This document shows positions 13,965 to 21,720 of a DNA stretch of 24,855 bases, one piece after another. Under the pieces are notes generated by a model that worked only from the letters and a program-made list of their open reading frames with translations, did no database searches and had not been told where the DNA came from. Location of the stretch: the NCBI GenBank assembly GCA_945952355.1, contig CAMFIW010000002.1, positions 1 through 24,855 on the forward strand. The letters run 5' to 3'. The DNA comes from an uncultured Phenylobacterium sp. Its GTDB lineage: Bacteria > Pseudomonadota > Alphaproteobacteria > Caulobacterales > Caulobacteraceae. A program made the translations under genes and the position numbers. The first letter of the stretch is position 1, and every line of letters starts with the position of its first letter.

Positions 13965-15085
13965 GGACGCGGAACCAGGCGGTGCATGCGAAGGGTGTGG
14001 CGGACTCGGCCCGCCTCGGCTCCAGCGGCCGCGCCCTGGCCGAGATAGAGGTCGGCGCGGATGTCGCCCTTGATCGCCCCGCCGGTGTCGAGCGCGGTGA
14101 CCACGCGCCGATAGGTCGGGAAGGCGCCGTTGAGGATCGGGGCCGTTCCGTCGATCCAGAAGAGCTCGCCGGAGGTGTGGCGGCTAAGATCGACGGCGAT
14201 GGCGCGGCCGGCCGGCAGGGGCAGGCCCGCTGCGCCGATCGGCGGCAGACCGTCGTCCGGCGTCAGGCGGAAGAAGGCGTAGCGCGGATTGAGCCGCATG
14301 ATCGCGTCGGCGTCCGGCCCACGATGGGCGGCGAGCCAGGCGCGGATCGCCTCGCCGGAGGTGTCGTTCGCCGCGAGCAAGCCTCTGTCGCGCATGGGAT
14401 TGGCGATCCCGACGAAGGTCTGGCCGTTGTTGGCGGCATAGAGCGCCTTCTGCCGCTTGCCGGTCTCGAAGGTCAGAACGCCGGAGCCCTGGATTTGCAG
14501 GAAGAACAGGTCCTCGGGCCGCATCCAGGCGAGCGGGACACCGGCGCCCTGGGTCTCGATCCAGGTGCGGTCGGGATAGGGGCCGAGCGAGCCGTCGGGG
14601 GCTCTGCGCAACACGTCCTTCCCCGAAGCGCCGCCGAGCACGAGGTCGGTGGGCTTGCCGCGGACCGGCATCGAGAACTCGGCGTCGGGCTTCGAGCGGG
14701 CCGGATACTCCGGGGCGAAATAGGCGGTGAGCACGCCCTCGCCGGCCAGGGCCTCGGGGCGGAAATTGTCCTCGAAGAAGGCGCGGGCCTCGGGCTCGCC
14801 CAGCAGGTCGACGCTCAGCGCGCGACGGCAGACCACCGCCATGGCCGGGTCACGCGCCGAGCCACAGGTGGCGCGGAAGGCGTCGAAGGCCGCGACGTGG
14901 TCCTCCAGCACCCAGCCCGGCAGGTCGGCGAAGCCCTCGGGCCGGGGCTGGACGGGCGGCGGTCGCGCCGGCGGCGGTCGCCAGGGTTCCGGATAGGGCG
15001 CGGGCCCGTGCGGCGGCGGCGCGCTGGCGCAGGCCGACAGCGCGGCGAGCGCCGCAAAGACAGCGATCGTGCGGAGAAGCCTCAC
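13961..15085 (-). CDS. mltA: membrane-bound lytic murein transglycosylase A (lipoprotein)
   Basis: MltA cleaves the glycan strands of peptidoglycan with formation of 1,6-anhydro-muramic acid, acting from the outer membrane. The 374-residue protein begins with a lipoprotein signal peptide ending in the lipobox LSAC (Cys19), followed by a Pro-rich linker to about residue 50. The MltA core includes GVLTAYFAPEYPA (117-129), FFLQIQGSGVLTF (194-206) and the 3D domain ALDTGGAIKGDIRADLYLG (331-349), whose D333 and D341 are candidates for the catalytic Asp. The start is GTG at 15085, in a GTGA overlap with the Tim44-like gene. Confidence 0.94.
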   Translation of the reverse strand: MRLLRTIAVFAALAALSACASAPPPHGPAPYPEPWRPPPARPPPVQPRPEGFADLPGWVLEDHVAAFDAFRATCGSARDPAMAVVCRRALSVDLLGEPEARAFFEDNFRPEALAGEGVLTAYFAPEYPARSKPDAEFSMPVRGKPTDLVLGGASGKDVLRRAPDGSLGPYPDRTWIETQGAGVPLAWMRPEDLFFLQIQGSGVLTFETGKRQKALYAANNGQTFVGIANPMRDRGLLAANDTSGEAIRAWLAAHRGPDADAIMRLNPRYAFFRLTPDDGLPPIGAAGLPLPAGRAIAVDLSRHTSGELFWIDGTAPILNGAFPTYRRVVTALDTGGAIKGDIRADLYLGQGAAAGAEAGRVRHTLRMHRLVPRP

Positions 15086-15696
15086 GCCTCGGCGGCGTCG
15101 ACGTGGACCAGGGTCCAGTTGGGGTCGCGGCTCTTGAGGTTGCGCTCGAAGGTCCAGAGCTCGGCAGTGCGGCGATCGTCGACGCCCTCGCCTTCCGGGC
15201 CCTTGGTGCGGCTGCGGAACTCGGCCAAGAAACGGACGGTCATGCGGGCGAGGTCGCCCTCGAGTTCGGCCTTGTCGAGGTCGGCGCGGGGGGCGTGCAG
15301 GAATTCGACGCTCTCTGTGCGGCCGGCGGCCTCGCGCGCGGCGATTTCCCCGTCGAAGGCCTTCATCACCGGCGGCGAGAGCAGGTTGGCGAGCGCCGCG
15401 CGATCGCCGCTGGCGAAGGCGCGCACGATGGTTTCATAGGCGCTGCGGGCTCCGGTGAGGAACCTTGGAAGATCGAAGCCTGGGTCGCGCGCCTTCACGG
15501 CCGCCAGGCCCGACAGCGACACGCCGCCGCCCGCCAGGTCGTCGAGGGCGGGTTCAGGCCGCGCGAGCGGCGCGGGCTGGGCGCCGGCCGCGGCGTTGTC
15601 TTCGGGCTGTCGGCCCACACGCCGGCCGAGCACCGAATAGAGCTGGAACAGCACGACGGCGGCGAGAGCGGCGAAGATGATGAGCTGAAGAACCAC
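15082..15696 (-). CDS. Tim44-like domain protein
   Basis: A 204-residue protein with one N-terminal membrane helix (LIIFAALAAVVLFQLYSVLG, residues 5-24), a linker, and a C-terminal Tim44-like domain from about residue 75. That domain includes FLTGARSAYETIVRAFASGDRAAL and TELWTFERNLKSRDPNWTLVHV. In mitochondria Tim44 tethers Hsp70 to the import channel; the alphaproteobacterial protein is inner-membrane bound and its role is less clear, although the adjacent secB may hint at protein translocation. The start is a GTG at 15696 with no obvious ribosome site. It is divergent from secB with a 157-bp gap. Confidence 0.92.
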   Translation of the reverse strand: MVLQLIIFAALAAVVLFQLYSVLGRRVGRQPEDNAAAGAQPAPLARPEPALDDLAGGGVSLSGLAAVKARDPGFDLPRFLTGARSAYETIVRAFASGDRAALANLLSPPVMKAFDGEIAAREAAGRTESVEFLHAPRADLDKAELEGDLARMTVRFLAEFRSRTKGPEGEGVDDRRTAELWTFERNLKSRDPNWTLVHVDAAEA

Positions 15697-15853
15697 GGGG
15701 CAGGACGTTTCGGATCAGGGGACCTTGAATATAGGACGAATGGACGCCGGCGTCAGGGGCGACATTGCATCGGAAAGGGGGCCATGTTAGCAGCGCCGGC
15801 CTTCAATGGGACGTGAATGCGCGTCTCCCGATCCAGACGGAACTCCGAACATC
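15697..15853. other. divergent promoter gap between Tim44-mltA-smr and secB
   Basis: The 157-bp space must hold the promoters for both directions. I see no CtrA box, long repeat or strong hairpin. An AT-richer TTGAATATAGGACGAATGG lies at about 15724-15742. No promoter can be assigned with confidence. Confidence 0.35.
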
Positions 15854-16354
15854 ATGAGCGAATCCGACCAGCAAGCGGTTCCCGGCGGCAATGGCGCCGG
15901 CCCGGTCGAGCCCGGCATCCGCGTGCTCGCCCAGTTCATTCGCGACCTGTCGTTCGAGAATCCCCGCGCGCCCGACGTGCTGCGCTCCGCCGGCGTCCAG
16001 CCGCAGATCGACATGGGCGTCGAGATGAACGCCCGCGGCCGCGACGACGGCCTGTTCGAGGTCGACATCAAACTGTCGGCCCGCGCCAGCCGCGAGGACG
16101 GCCCGGTCTTCTTCGTCGAGTTGCTGTATGGCGGCCTGTTCGCCATCGAGGGCGTGCCGGCCGAGGAGATGGAGCCGGTGCTGCTGGTCGAGTGCCCGCG
16201 CTTCCTATTCCCGTTCGCCCGCCGGATCATCGGCGACGTGACCACCGACGGCGGCTTCCCGCCCTTCCTGCTCGACCCGATCGACTTCGCCGGCGTCTAT
16301 GCGGCCCGCAAGGCGCAGGCCGAAGGAAGCGGCGTGGTGGTCGGCAACGCGTAA
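15854..16354 (+). CDS. secB: protein-export chaperone SecB
   Basis: SecB is the cytoplasmic tetrameric chaperone that keeps precursors unfolded and delivers them to SecA. The 166-residue protein has the usual order: [22 protein letters not shown] near the N-terminus, then [10 protein letters not shown] and [17 protein letters not shown]. The conserved [40 protein letters not shown] region follows. The ATG at 15854 gives the common MSES-type acidic start; an upstream ATG at 15806 in frame is not supported by the family. A short hairpin separates it from the convergent dnaQ. Confidence 0.97.
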   Translation: MSESDQQAVPGGNGAGPVEPGIRVLAQFIRDLSFENPRAPDVLRSAGVQPQIDMGVEMNARGRDDGLFEVDIKLSARASREDGPVFFVELLYGGLFAIEGVPAEEMEPVLLVECPRFLFPFARRIIGDVTTDGGFPPFLLDPIDFAGVYAARKAQAEGSGVVVGNA

Positions 16355-16361
16355 GGCTTCC

Positions 16362-16382
16362 ACCCTCCTTTGAAAGGGGGGT
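16362..16382. terminator. short hairpin between convergent secB and dnaQ
   Basis: ACCCTCC (16362-16368) pairs with GGGGGGT (16376-16382) with one G-T pair, around the loop TTTGAAA. The whole gap between the two stop codons is 27 bp, so this is the only available structure for ending either transcript. It lacks a T-run, so its efficiency is doubtful. Confidence 0.4.
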
Positions 16383-17086
16383 CAGAATCCGTGTTTCTTC
16401 CAGAGCGTGTCGTCCTTCACCACCTCGGTGATGAAGGCGGCATGGGCGGCGCGTTCGGCCTCGGTCGAGCGCGGCGCGAGCGGGCGTGGCCGGACGCCAT
16501 AGGCGTTCTCGCGCGCTTCGCCGAGCACCGGGGCGGCGACCGCGGCGGTGAGTTCGAGCCGACGTTCGCGGCCGCCCTTCAGCTCCAGATACACCGCCGC
16601 CAACAGACGGGCGTCGATCAAGGCGCCGTGCTTCTCGCGATCGGCCAGCGAGATCTTGAACCGCTTGCAGAGCGCGTCGAGGGAATTGTGCATCCCCGGG
16701 AAGCGCTGGCGGGCCAGCGCCAGGGTGTCGATCCAGCGATGTTCGGGCACCTCGGCCAGGCCGATGGCGTTGAGTTCCCAATTGACGAAGGCGCGGTCGA
16801 AATTGGCGTTGTGGGCGATGATCGGCGCCTCGCCGATGAAGGACAGGAAGTCGTGCGCGACCTGCTGGTCGGCGAACTTCGGCTTGCCCCGCAGGAAGGC
16901 GGCGGACAGGCCGTGCACGCGCTCGGCGTCCGGCGGCATGTCGCGTTCCGGATCGATGTAGACGTGGAAGCTGCGGCCGGTCGGGATGAAGTCCTCGATC
17001 TCCAGCGCCGCCAGTTCGACCAGGCGGTGCCCGAGATGCGGCTCGAAGCCGGTGGTCTCGGTGTCGAGGACGATCTCGCGGGCCAT
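16382..17086 (-). CDS. dnaQ: DNA polymerase III epsilon subunit (proofreading 3'-5' exonuclease)
   Basis: Epsilon is the proofreading subunit of the replicative polymerase. The 234-residue protein has all DEDDh exonuclease residues: D8 and E10 in IVLDTETTGFEP (Exo I), D97 in AHNANFDRAFVNWEL (Exo II), and H153 and D158 in EKHGALIDARLLAAVY (Exo III). After about residue 180 comes the linker leading to a C-terminal tail that in E. coli contacts the alpha subunit. The ATG at 17086 is the family start; the longer in-frame ATG at 17122 would add a basic tail. A multi-hairpin repeat (17145-17282) lies between it and the upstream coaE. Confidence 0.96.
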   Translation of the reverse strand: MAREIVLDTETTGFEPHLGHRLVELAALEIEDFIPTGRSFHVYIDPERDMPPDAERVHGLSAAFLRGKPKFADQQVAHDFLSFIGEAPIIAHNANFDRAFVNWELNAIGLAEVPEHRWIDTLALARQRFPGMHNSLDALCKRFKISLADREKHGALIDARLLAAVYLELKGGRERRLELTAAVAAPVLGEARENAYGVRPRPLAPRSTEAERAAHAAFITEVVKDDTLWKKHGF

Positions 17087-17144
17087 GGGCTTTTCAATGG
17101 CGCGCTTTGGGCGGCCGGGCAATGGCGCGGAGGGTCGCGCCCAC

Positions 17145-17282
17145 AGGTCCTCCCCCGTTGGGGGAGGTGGATCGCGCTAACAGCGCGAGACGGAGGGGGT
17201 TGAAGCCCAACAACCTCTCTGCACCGACCCCCTCCGTCAGTCGCGGCTCGCGACTGACACCTCCCCCAACGGGGGAGGACCT
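17145..17282. repeat. 138-bp multi-hairpin palindromic element
   Basis: The outer arms at 17145-17168 and 17259-17282 are perfect 24-bp inverted repeats with ends AGGTCCTCCCCC and GGGGGAGGACCT. Each arm is itself a hairpin (CCTCCCCC-gtt-GGGGGAGG). Inside is a second pair, ACGGAGGGGGT (17190-17200) and its complement (17227-17237), plus side hairpins CGCGCT-aac-AGCGCG and GTCAGTCGCG-gct-CGCGACTGAC. The right end overlaps the first base of the coaE stop codon. The pattern is that of a dispersed alphaproteobacterial palindromic repeat rather than a single terminator. Confidence 0.9.
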
Positions 17283-17893
17283 CAGGCCTTTGCGGGACGG
17301 CGGATGGGGTCGCGCATCACCGCGATGATCTCCTCGACCTGCTCGCGGGCGGCCTCCAGGCCGCGGCCGGTGTCGACCACGAAGTGGGCGCGGGCGCGCT
17401 TCTCGGCGTCGGCCATCTGGCGGGCGAGGATGGCGTCGAGGCGATCGGGCGTCATGCCCGGGCGGGCCAGGACCCGCTCGCGCTGTTGGTCGGCGGGGGC
17501 GGAGACGACCACAACGGCGTCCATGGTCATGTGGCCGCCGGTCTCGAACAACAGGGGAATGTCGAGCACCACCATGTCGGCGTTCGACGCCCGGGCGCGT
17601 TCGTAGAAGGCGACGCGATCCTTACCGAGCAGGGGGTGGACCACCGAATTCAGTTTGGCCATGGCCGCGTCGTCGCCGAGCACCCGCTGGCGCAGGGCCT
17701 CGCGGTCGACCGCGCCGTCCTTGGTGACGCCTGGAAAGGCCGCCTCGAGCGGGGCCACGGCCGCGCCGCCTTCGAGATAGAGGTCGGCGACGGCGGCGTC
17801 GGCGTCATAGACCGGGATTCCCGCCTCACGGAACATGGCCGCGGTGGTCGACTTGCCCATGCCGATGGAGCCGGTGAGGCCGATATTGAGCAT
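17282..17893 (-). CDS. coaE: dephospho-CoA kinase
   Basis: CoaE phosphorylates the ribose 3'-hydroxyl of dephospho-CoA, the last step of coenzyme A synthesis. The 203-residue protein begins [18 protein letters not shown], with the P-loop GSIGMGKS at residues 8-15. It continues with [14 protein letters not shown] (substrate Asp), [12 protein letters not shown] and the lid region [22 protein letters not shown]. The ATG at 17893 lies one base after the aroE stop. The stop codon overlaps the end of the multi-hairpin repeat, so the 3' end of this message carries that structure. Confidence 0.96.
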   Translation of the reverse strand: MLNIGLTGSIGMGKSTTAAMFREAGIPVYDADAAVADLYLEGGAAVAPLEAAFPGVTKDGAVDREALRQRVLGDDAAMAKLNSVVHPLLGKDRVAFYERARASNADMVVLDIPLLFETGGHMTMDAVVVVSAPADQQRERVLARPGMTPDRLDAILARQMADAEKRARAHFVVDTGRGLEAAREQVEEIIAVMRDPIRRPAKA

Positions 17894-17894
17894 C

Positions 17895-18734
17895 TCAGAG
17901 TCCCAAGGTCTGGATCGCCAGGGCGCGCACGTCGACCTCGCCAGGCGGGAGCTGGCCGAAAAAGGCCTCGAAGGAGGGGATGGCCTGACCGACCAGCATG
18001 GCGAGGCCGTCGACGGTCTTACGCCCCGCCGCATCGGCCGCCTGCAGGAACGGCGTGCGCAGCGGCTTGTAGGTCATGTCCATCACCACGCAGGCGGCGG
18101 GTGTCGCCTCGAACGGCACATCGAGGCTATCGCCGGAGAGGCCGGCGGAGGTGGTGTTGATCACGGCGTTCGCGCCGGCCAGGGCCGTGGCGACCTCGGT
18201 CAGGCCGAAGGCGCGCGCGCCGAACCGGCCGGCGAGCGCCTCGGCGCGGGTGCGGGTGCGATTGACGATGCGGATCTCGGGGCAGCCGGCCTCGGCGAAG
18301 GCCGCCGCGGCCCCCTGGGCCCCGCCCCCGGCGCCGAGCAGGACCACCGGCCCGGCCTGGGGATCGAAGCCCGGCGCCTGTTCGGCGAAGGCGGCGAGCA
18401 GGCCGAGGCCATCGGTGTTGTCGGCGAGGATCTGTCCGTCAGCCTTGAAGACCAGGAGGTTGGCGGCGCCGGCCGCGGCGGCGCGGGACGAGACCTGGTC
18501 CGCGGCGTCGAGCGCCAGGAGCTTGAACGGCAGGGTCACGTTGAGGCCGCGCACCGAGCCGCCACGCAGCCCGGCGACCAGGCTGGGAAAGCCGGCCTCG
18601 GTGACCGCGAAGGGGACGTAGACCGCGTCGAGCCCAGCCGCGGCGATCCAGGCGTTGTGCAGCACCGGGCTCATGGAGTGGGCGATCGGCTGGCCGACCA
18701 CCCCGGCCACCAGTGACTTGCCGCTGAGGTTCAC
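17895..18734 (-). CDS. aroE: shikimate dehydrogenase
   Basis: AroE reduces 3-dehydroshikimate to shikimate with NADPH (aromatic amino-acid pathway). The 279-residue protein has the substrate site [16 protein letters not shown] (residues 12-27), the catalytic K71 in [11 protein letters not shown] and D108 in ADNTDG. The nucleotide-binding loop is [11 protein letters not shown], followed by [11 protein letters not shown], typical of NADP-specific AroE. C-terminal [12 protein letters not shown] and [10 protein letters not shown] are conserved. The start is GTG at 18734 in a GTGA overlap with the maf stop. Confidence 0.96.
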   Translation of the reverse strand: MNLSGKSLVAGVVGQPIAHSMSPVLHNAWIAAAGLDAVYVPFAVTEAGFPSLVAGLRGGSVRGLNVTLPFKLLALDAADQVSSRAAAAGAANLLVFKADGQILADNTDGLGLLAAFAEQAPGFDPQAGPVVLLGAGGGAQGAAAAFAEAGCPEIRIVNRTRTRAEALAGRFGARAFGLTEVATALAGANAVINTTSAGLSGDSLDVPFEATPAACVVMDMTYKPLRTPFLQAADAAGRKTVDGLAMLVGQAIPSFEAFFGQLPPGEVDVRALAIQTLGL

Positions 18735-19342
18735 GAGGCGACCGCCCCATGGCGGCGCAGCAGGTCGAGCAGGCCGAGCAGGGGCAGGCCGAGGATCGCG
18801 AAATAATCGCCCTCGATCTTCGCGAACAACTGCGCGCCGGGACCCTCCAGGCGGTAGCAGCCGACCGAGCCCAGCGCCGCCTCGCCTTCCGTGGCGAGGT
18901 AGTCTTCCAGGAAGGTGTCGGAGAAATCGCGCATGGTCAGGGTCGCCGAGACAATCTCGCGCCAGATCGGGGCCCCATCCTTGGCGACCACCACGGCGGA
19001 GTGGAGCTTGTGCGGCTTTCCGCGCAGGAGCCGGAGCCGTCCACGGGCCGCCTCGACGGTCTCGGCCTTGTCGTAGAGTGCGCCTTCGAATTCCAGGGTC
19101 TGGTCAGCGCCGATCACGAAGCCCGGCCGCTTGGCGGAGATCTTCACCGCCTTCAGCTCGGCGAGCGCGTCGGCGATCTCGCGCGCCCCGGCCCCCTCGG
19201 CCAGCAGGGCGGTCTTGACCGCATCCTCATCGACGCCCGAGACAGCTATCTCGAACGGTATCGCGGCGCCGCGCAGGACGGCGGTGCGGGCCGCACTTTT
19301 GGAAGCCAGGATGATCGGCGCCGCGTTCGTTTCAGCACTCAT
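18731..19342 (-). CDS. maf: Maf-family nucleoside triphosphate pyrophosphatase
   Basis: A 203-residue Maf protein. These enzymes hydrolyse non-canonical or modified nucleoside triphosphates to monophosphates and have been linked to septum control. The N-terminal motif [13 protein letters not shown] (residues 10-22) holds the conserved Ser and Arg; GADQTL (78-83) carries the catalytic Asp; [18 protein letters not shown] is near the C-terminus. LASKSAART differs from the commoner LAS-x-SPRR, and the substrate class cannot be set from sequence alone. The start ATG overlaps the ppsR stop as ATGA, so it is coupled to ppsR. Confidence 0.9.
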   Translation of the reverse strand: MSAETNAAPIILASKSAARTAVLRGAAIPFEIAVSGVDEDAVKTALLAEGAGAREIADALAELKAVKISAKRPGFVIGADQTLEFEGALYDKAETVEAARGRLRLLRGKPHKLHSAVVVAKDGAPIWREIVSATLTMRDFSDTFLEDYLATEGEAALGSVGCYRLEGPGAQLFAKIEGDYFAILGLPLLGLLDLLRRHGAVAS

Positions 19343-20190
19343 CCCAGGACCTCCACCTGACCGTGGCCGCCGTGCAGCAGGTTCAGCACCGCGGCGGCCG
19401 TCTCCTCGACGCTGCGGCGGGTGACGTCGATCACCGGCCAACCCTGGCGTTCGTAGAGCCGGCGGGCCTGGACGATCTCGTCACGGACCGCATCGACGTC
19501 GGTATAAGACGAGGCGCGGTCTTCCTTCAGCGAGAGCAGCCGATTGCGGCGGATCTGGATCAGCCGGTCGGGCGAAACCGTCAGGCCGACGATCAGGGCG
19601 TTCTTCAGGTGGTGCAGCTTGTCCGGGATCGGCCGCCCCGGGACCAGCGGCACATTGGCGGCGCGCACGCCCCGGTGGGCGAGATAGATGCAGGTCGGGG
19701 TCTTGGACGTCCGGGAGACGCCGACCAGCACGACGTCGGCCTGGTCGAGATCTTGGCCGCCCTGGCCGTCGTCATGGCCGATCGCGTAGTTCAGCGCGTC
19801 CATGCGGTTGAAGTAGTCGTTGTCGAGATTGTGCTGGGCGCCGACGCGGCGCGAGATCGAGGCGCCCAGATAGCGCGACAGCGACGAGACCAGCGGATCG
19901 AGTGCGGCGATGCAGGTCATGTCGAGCCGCCGGCACCCTTCTTCCAGGGCCGAGCGGAGCTGATCGTCGACGATGGTGTGGATCACCACGCCCGGGGCGG
20001 CTTCGATGTCGGTGAGCGCGCGTTCGAGCTGCCGGGGCGAGCGGACCAAGGCGTAGATGTGCTCGATCGGCAGGACATTGTCGAACCGGGCGCAGACGGC
20101 GCGGGCCATGGCGTTCAGGGTCTCGCCGGTGGAGTCCGAGACCAGGTGCACATGGAAATAGGTGGCGAAGCGCGATGCGGCGGTGGTCAT
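19339..20190 (-). CDS. ppsR: pyruvate, phosphate dikinase regulatory protein (DUF299)
   Basis: A 283-residue bifunctional kinase/pyrophosphorylase of the DUF299 family that switches PPDK or PEP synthetase off and on by ADP-dependent phosphorylation. The N-terminus YFHVHLVSDSTGETLNAMARA and the P-loop-like GVSRTSKTPTCIYLA (residues 157-171) are diagnostic, followed by NVPLVPGRPIPDKL. The ATG at 20190 gives the family start; the longer in-frame ATG at 20298 would intrude into the origin. In Caulobacter crescentus the DUF299 gene (RP001) borders the chromosomal origin opposite hemE, and the same arrangement is seen here. Confidence 0.94.
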   Translation of the reverse strand: MTTAASRFATYFHVHLVSDSTGETLNAMARAVCARFDNVLPIEHIYALVRSPRQLERALTDIEAAPGVVIHTIVDDQLRSALEEGCRRLDMTCIAALDPLVSSLSRYLGASISRRVGAQHNLDNDYFNRMDALNYAIGHDDGQGGQDLDQADVVLVGVSRTSKTPTCIYLAHRGVRAANVPLVPGRPIPDKLHHLKNALIVGLTVSPDRLIQIRRNRLLSLKEDRASSYTDVDAVRDEIVQARRLYERQGWPVIDVTRRSVEETAAAVLNLLHGGHGQVEVLG

Positions 20191-20320
20191 TCGGGCTCGG
20201 TGAGGTGCGACGAAAGATTCCTGGGGAGAAATCCCGCATCCGCGGCGGGCCGCGGGACAGCCGGGATGAATCGCTGGCTTTGCGCGGCGCCCGTCCACCC
20301 GCCCGCCGCAAGGCCAAGGC

Positions 20321-20329
20321 TGTTCATAA
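20321..20329 (-). promoter_or_regulatory. degenerate DnaA box
   Basis: TGTTCATAA on the plus strand reads TTATGAACA on the minus strand, one mismatch from TTATNCACA. It lies three bases before the first CtrA box. Weak or moderate DnaA boxes are usual in Cori-type origins; one short motif alone is only suggestive. Confidence 0.45.
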
Positions 20330-20332
20330 GGC

Positions 20333-20347
20333 TTAAGGAAGGGTTAA
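20333..20347. promoter_or_regulatory. CtrA box 1 (TTAA-N7-TTAA, perfect)
   Basis: TTAAGGAAGGGTTAA is an exact match to the CtrA consensus with seven bases between the half-sites. In C. crescentus phosphorylated CtrA binds such sites in the origin and blocks replication in swarmer cells. It lies 143 bp upstream of the ppsR start. Confidence 0.85.
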
Positions 20348-20387
20348 GGGGAGGGTCGGCTCCATACGCGCCCGGCGCCCGCGGAGG

Positions 20388-20402
20388 TTAACGAAAGGTT
20401 AA
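20388..20402. promoter_or_regulatory. CtrA box 2 (TTAA-N7-TTAA, perfect)
   Basis: TTAACGAAAGGTTAA is a second exact match to the CtrA consensus, 55 bases after box 1 (start to start). The spacing allows cooperative binding on roughly the same face of the helix (about five turns). Confidence 0.85.
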
Positions 20403-20405
20403 ACC

Positions 20406-20420
20406 TTACCAAGGCGTTAA
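20406..20420. promoter_or_regulatory. CtrA box 3 (TTAC-N7-TTAA, one mismatch)
   Basis: TTACCAAGGCGTTAA has one mismatch in the first half-site and directly follows box 2 with a three-base gap, so boxes 2 and 3 form a double site. Confidence 0.65.
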
Positions 20421-20550
20421 TCGTAATCCCCGGGACTCACAGGGTCCGGATTCTGATGGGTCGAAACCCGTCGAAGCCTTGGGGAGCAAGGGTTTGCGAG
20501 GGATAGATCGGCCGGTTTCACCCCCAGGATCGACAGGCCAACCTCTACCC

Positions 20551-20582
20551 CTTCCATTCAGAATCTTAATTTTAGAAAGGAA
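20551..20582. other. AT-rich stretch, possible DNA unwinding element
   Basis: About 70 per cent A+T over 30 bases (centred on AATCTTAATTTTAGAAA) in a chromosome that is otherwise about two-thirds G+C. It lies between the CtrA boxes and hemE, where it could also serve as the hemE promoter region. Confidence 0.5.
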
Positions 20583-20645
20583 GAGGGCTGACCGGGATCA
20601 AGCCGAGGCTTGAGCGCGAGAGGGGAAGGCGGTTTAAGGGCCGCC

Positions 20646-21677
20646 ATGTCGGAGCCTTCCAAGCCGCGCCTCCTGCGCGCCCTCGCCGGTGAGACCCTGG
20701 ATCGTCCGCCCGTCTGGTTCATGCGCCAGGCGGGACGGTCCCTGCCGGAGTATCGCGAGTTGCGCACCCGGGCGCAGGACTTCATCTCGTTCTGCCACGA
20801 CCCGGAAATGGCGGCCGAAGCGACCTTGCAGCCGATGCGCCGCTTTCCGCTGGATGCCGCCATCGTCTTCGCCGACATCCTGCTGATCCCCCGTGCGCTC
20901 GGCCAGAAAGTCTGGTTCGAAACCGGCGAGGGCCCACGGCTCGGTCCGTTGCCGCCCATCGAAGCCCTCGCGGACCAGGTCGAAGCCTCCACCGACCGTC
21001 TGGCCGACATCGGCGAGACCCTCAAGATCGTTCGGGGAAAGCTCGAGCCCGAGCGCGCCCTGATCGGCTTCGCCGGCGCGCCCTGGACCGTGGCGACCTA
21101 CATGCTGGAAGGCCGGGGCTCGGATCGCTCGGCGGCGCGGACCTATGCCTACCAGCATCCAGAGGACCTCGACGCCCTGCTGGACGTGCTGGTCGAGGCG
21201 ACGGCGCGCTATCTTGTCATGCAGGCGAATTCTGGCGCCCAGGTGCTCAAGCTCTTCGAGAGCTGGGCCGAACACCTAGCCGAGGACATGTTCGAGCGGA
21301 TCGTTATCAAGCCGCACACCGCCATCATCGAGAAGGTGCGCGCGGCCGGGATCGACACGCCGTTCATAGGCTTCCCGCGCGGCGCCGGCGCCCTGGTCGA
21401 GACCTATGCGGCCCGCGTGCCGGTGGAGGCCGTGGCCCTGGACACCCAGGCTTCGGCGGTGATGGGTCAGCGGATTCAGGACGGCGGCAAGACCATACAG
21501 GGGGCGCTGGACAATCTCCTGCTTCGCGCCGGCGGATCGGCCCTGGATGCGCGGATCGACGGCCTGATCGCCCAGTGGAACGACGGCCCCTACATCTTCA
21601 ATCTCGGCCATGGGGTGCTTCCCGACACACCGGTCGAGCATATCGAGCGTGCGATCCGCCGGGTGACGGGGACATGA
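20646..21677 (+). CDS. hemE: uroporphyrinogen decarboxylase
   Basis: HemE removes four carboxyl groups from uroporphyrinogen III to give coproporphyrinogen III in haem synthesis. The 343-residue protein has the signature PPVWFMRQAGRSLPEYREL (residues 21-39, with R27 and R31 for the substrate carboxylates), the catalytic D77 in VFADILLIP, and the second signature GFAGAPWTVATYMLEG. The ATG at 20646 is the family start; an earlier in-frame ATG at 20610 gives a non-conserved tail. It is the first gene to the right of the origin. In C. crescentus hemE promoters lie inside Cori, and the CtrA boxes here could play the same part. hemH follows after 43 bp. Confidence 0.97.
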   Translation: MSEPSKPRLLRALAGETLDRPPVWFMRQAGRSLPEYRELRTRAQDFISFCHDPEMAAEATLQPMRRFPLDAAIVFADILLIPRALGQKVWFETGEGPRLGPLPPIEALADQVEASTDRLADIGETLKIVRGKLEPERALIGFAGAPWTVATYMLEGRGSDRSAARTYAYQHPEDLDALLDVLVEATARYLVMQANSGAQVLKLFESWAEHLAEDMFERIVIKPHTAIIEKVRAAGIDTPFIGFPRGAGALVETYAARVPVEAVALDTQASAVMGQRIQDGGKTIQGALDNLLLRAGGSALDARIDGLIAQWNDGPYIFNLGHGVLPDTPVEHIERAIRRVTGT

Positions 21678-21720
21678 TGAGGGACGCCACCCGTTCCGCC
21701 TCTCCGCCGCGGGAGCGGGG

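Larger units (their letters stand above)
20191..20645. other. predicted chromosomal replication origin (Cori-like)
   Basis: The 455-bp gap between the divergent ppsR (DUF299) and hemE genes has no coding potential. In C. crescentus the origin Cori occupies this position. Visible elements are two perfect and one near-perfect CtrA box, a degenerate DnaA box next to the first, five GANTC (CcrM) sites, a small inverted repeat AAACCC/GGGTTT (20464-20469 and 20490-20495), and an AT-rich stretch at 20551-20582 that could be the unwinding element. No perfect TTATCCACA box is seen. Genes on both sides run away from the region. Origin function is inferred from synteny plus motifs. Confidence 0.86.

Noticed and set aside
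13982..15439. 485-residue plus-strand ORF antisense to mltA and Tim44
   Set aside because: No recognisable domain and unusual composition; the opposite strand codes for two well-defined proteins with overlapping ends.
20566..20576. TTAATTTTAGA considered as a fourth CtrA box
   Set aside because: The half-sites are two bases apart instead of seven; only a single TTAA half-site is present. The same applies to the TTAA at 20634.
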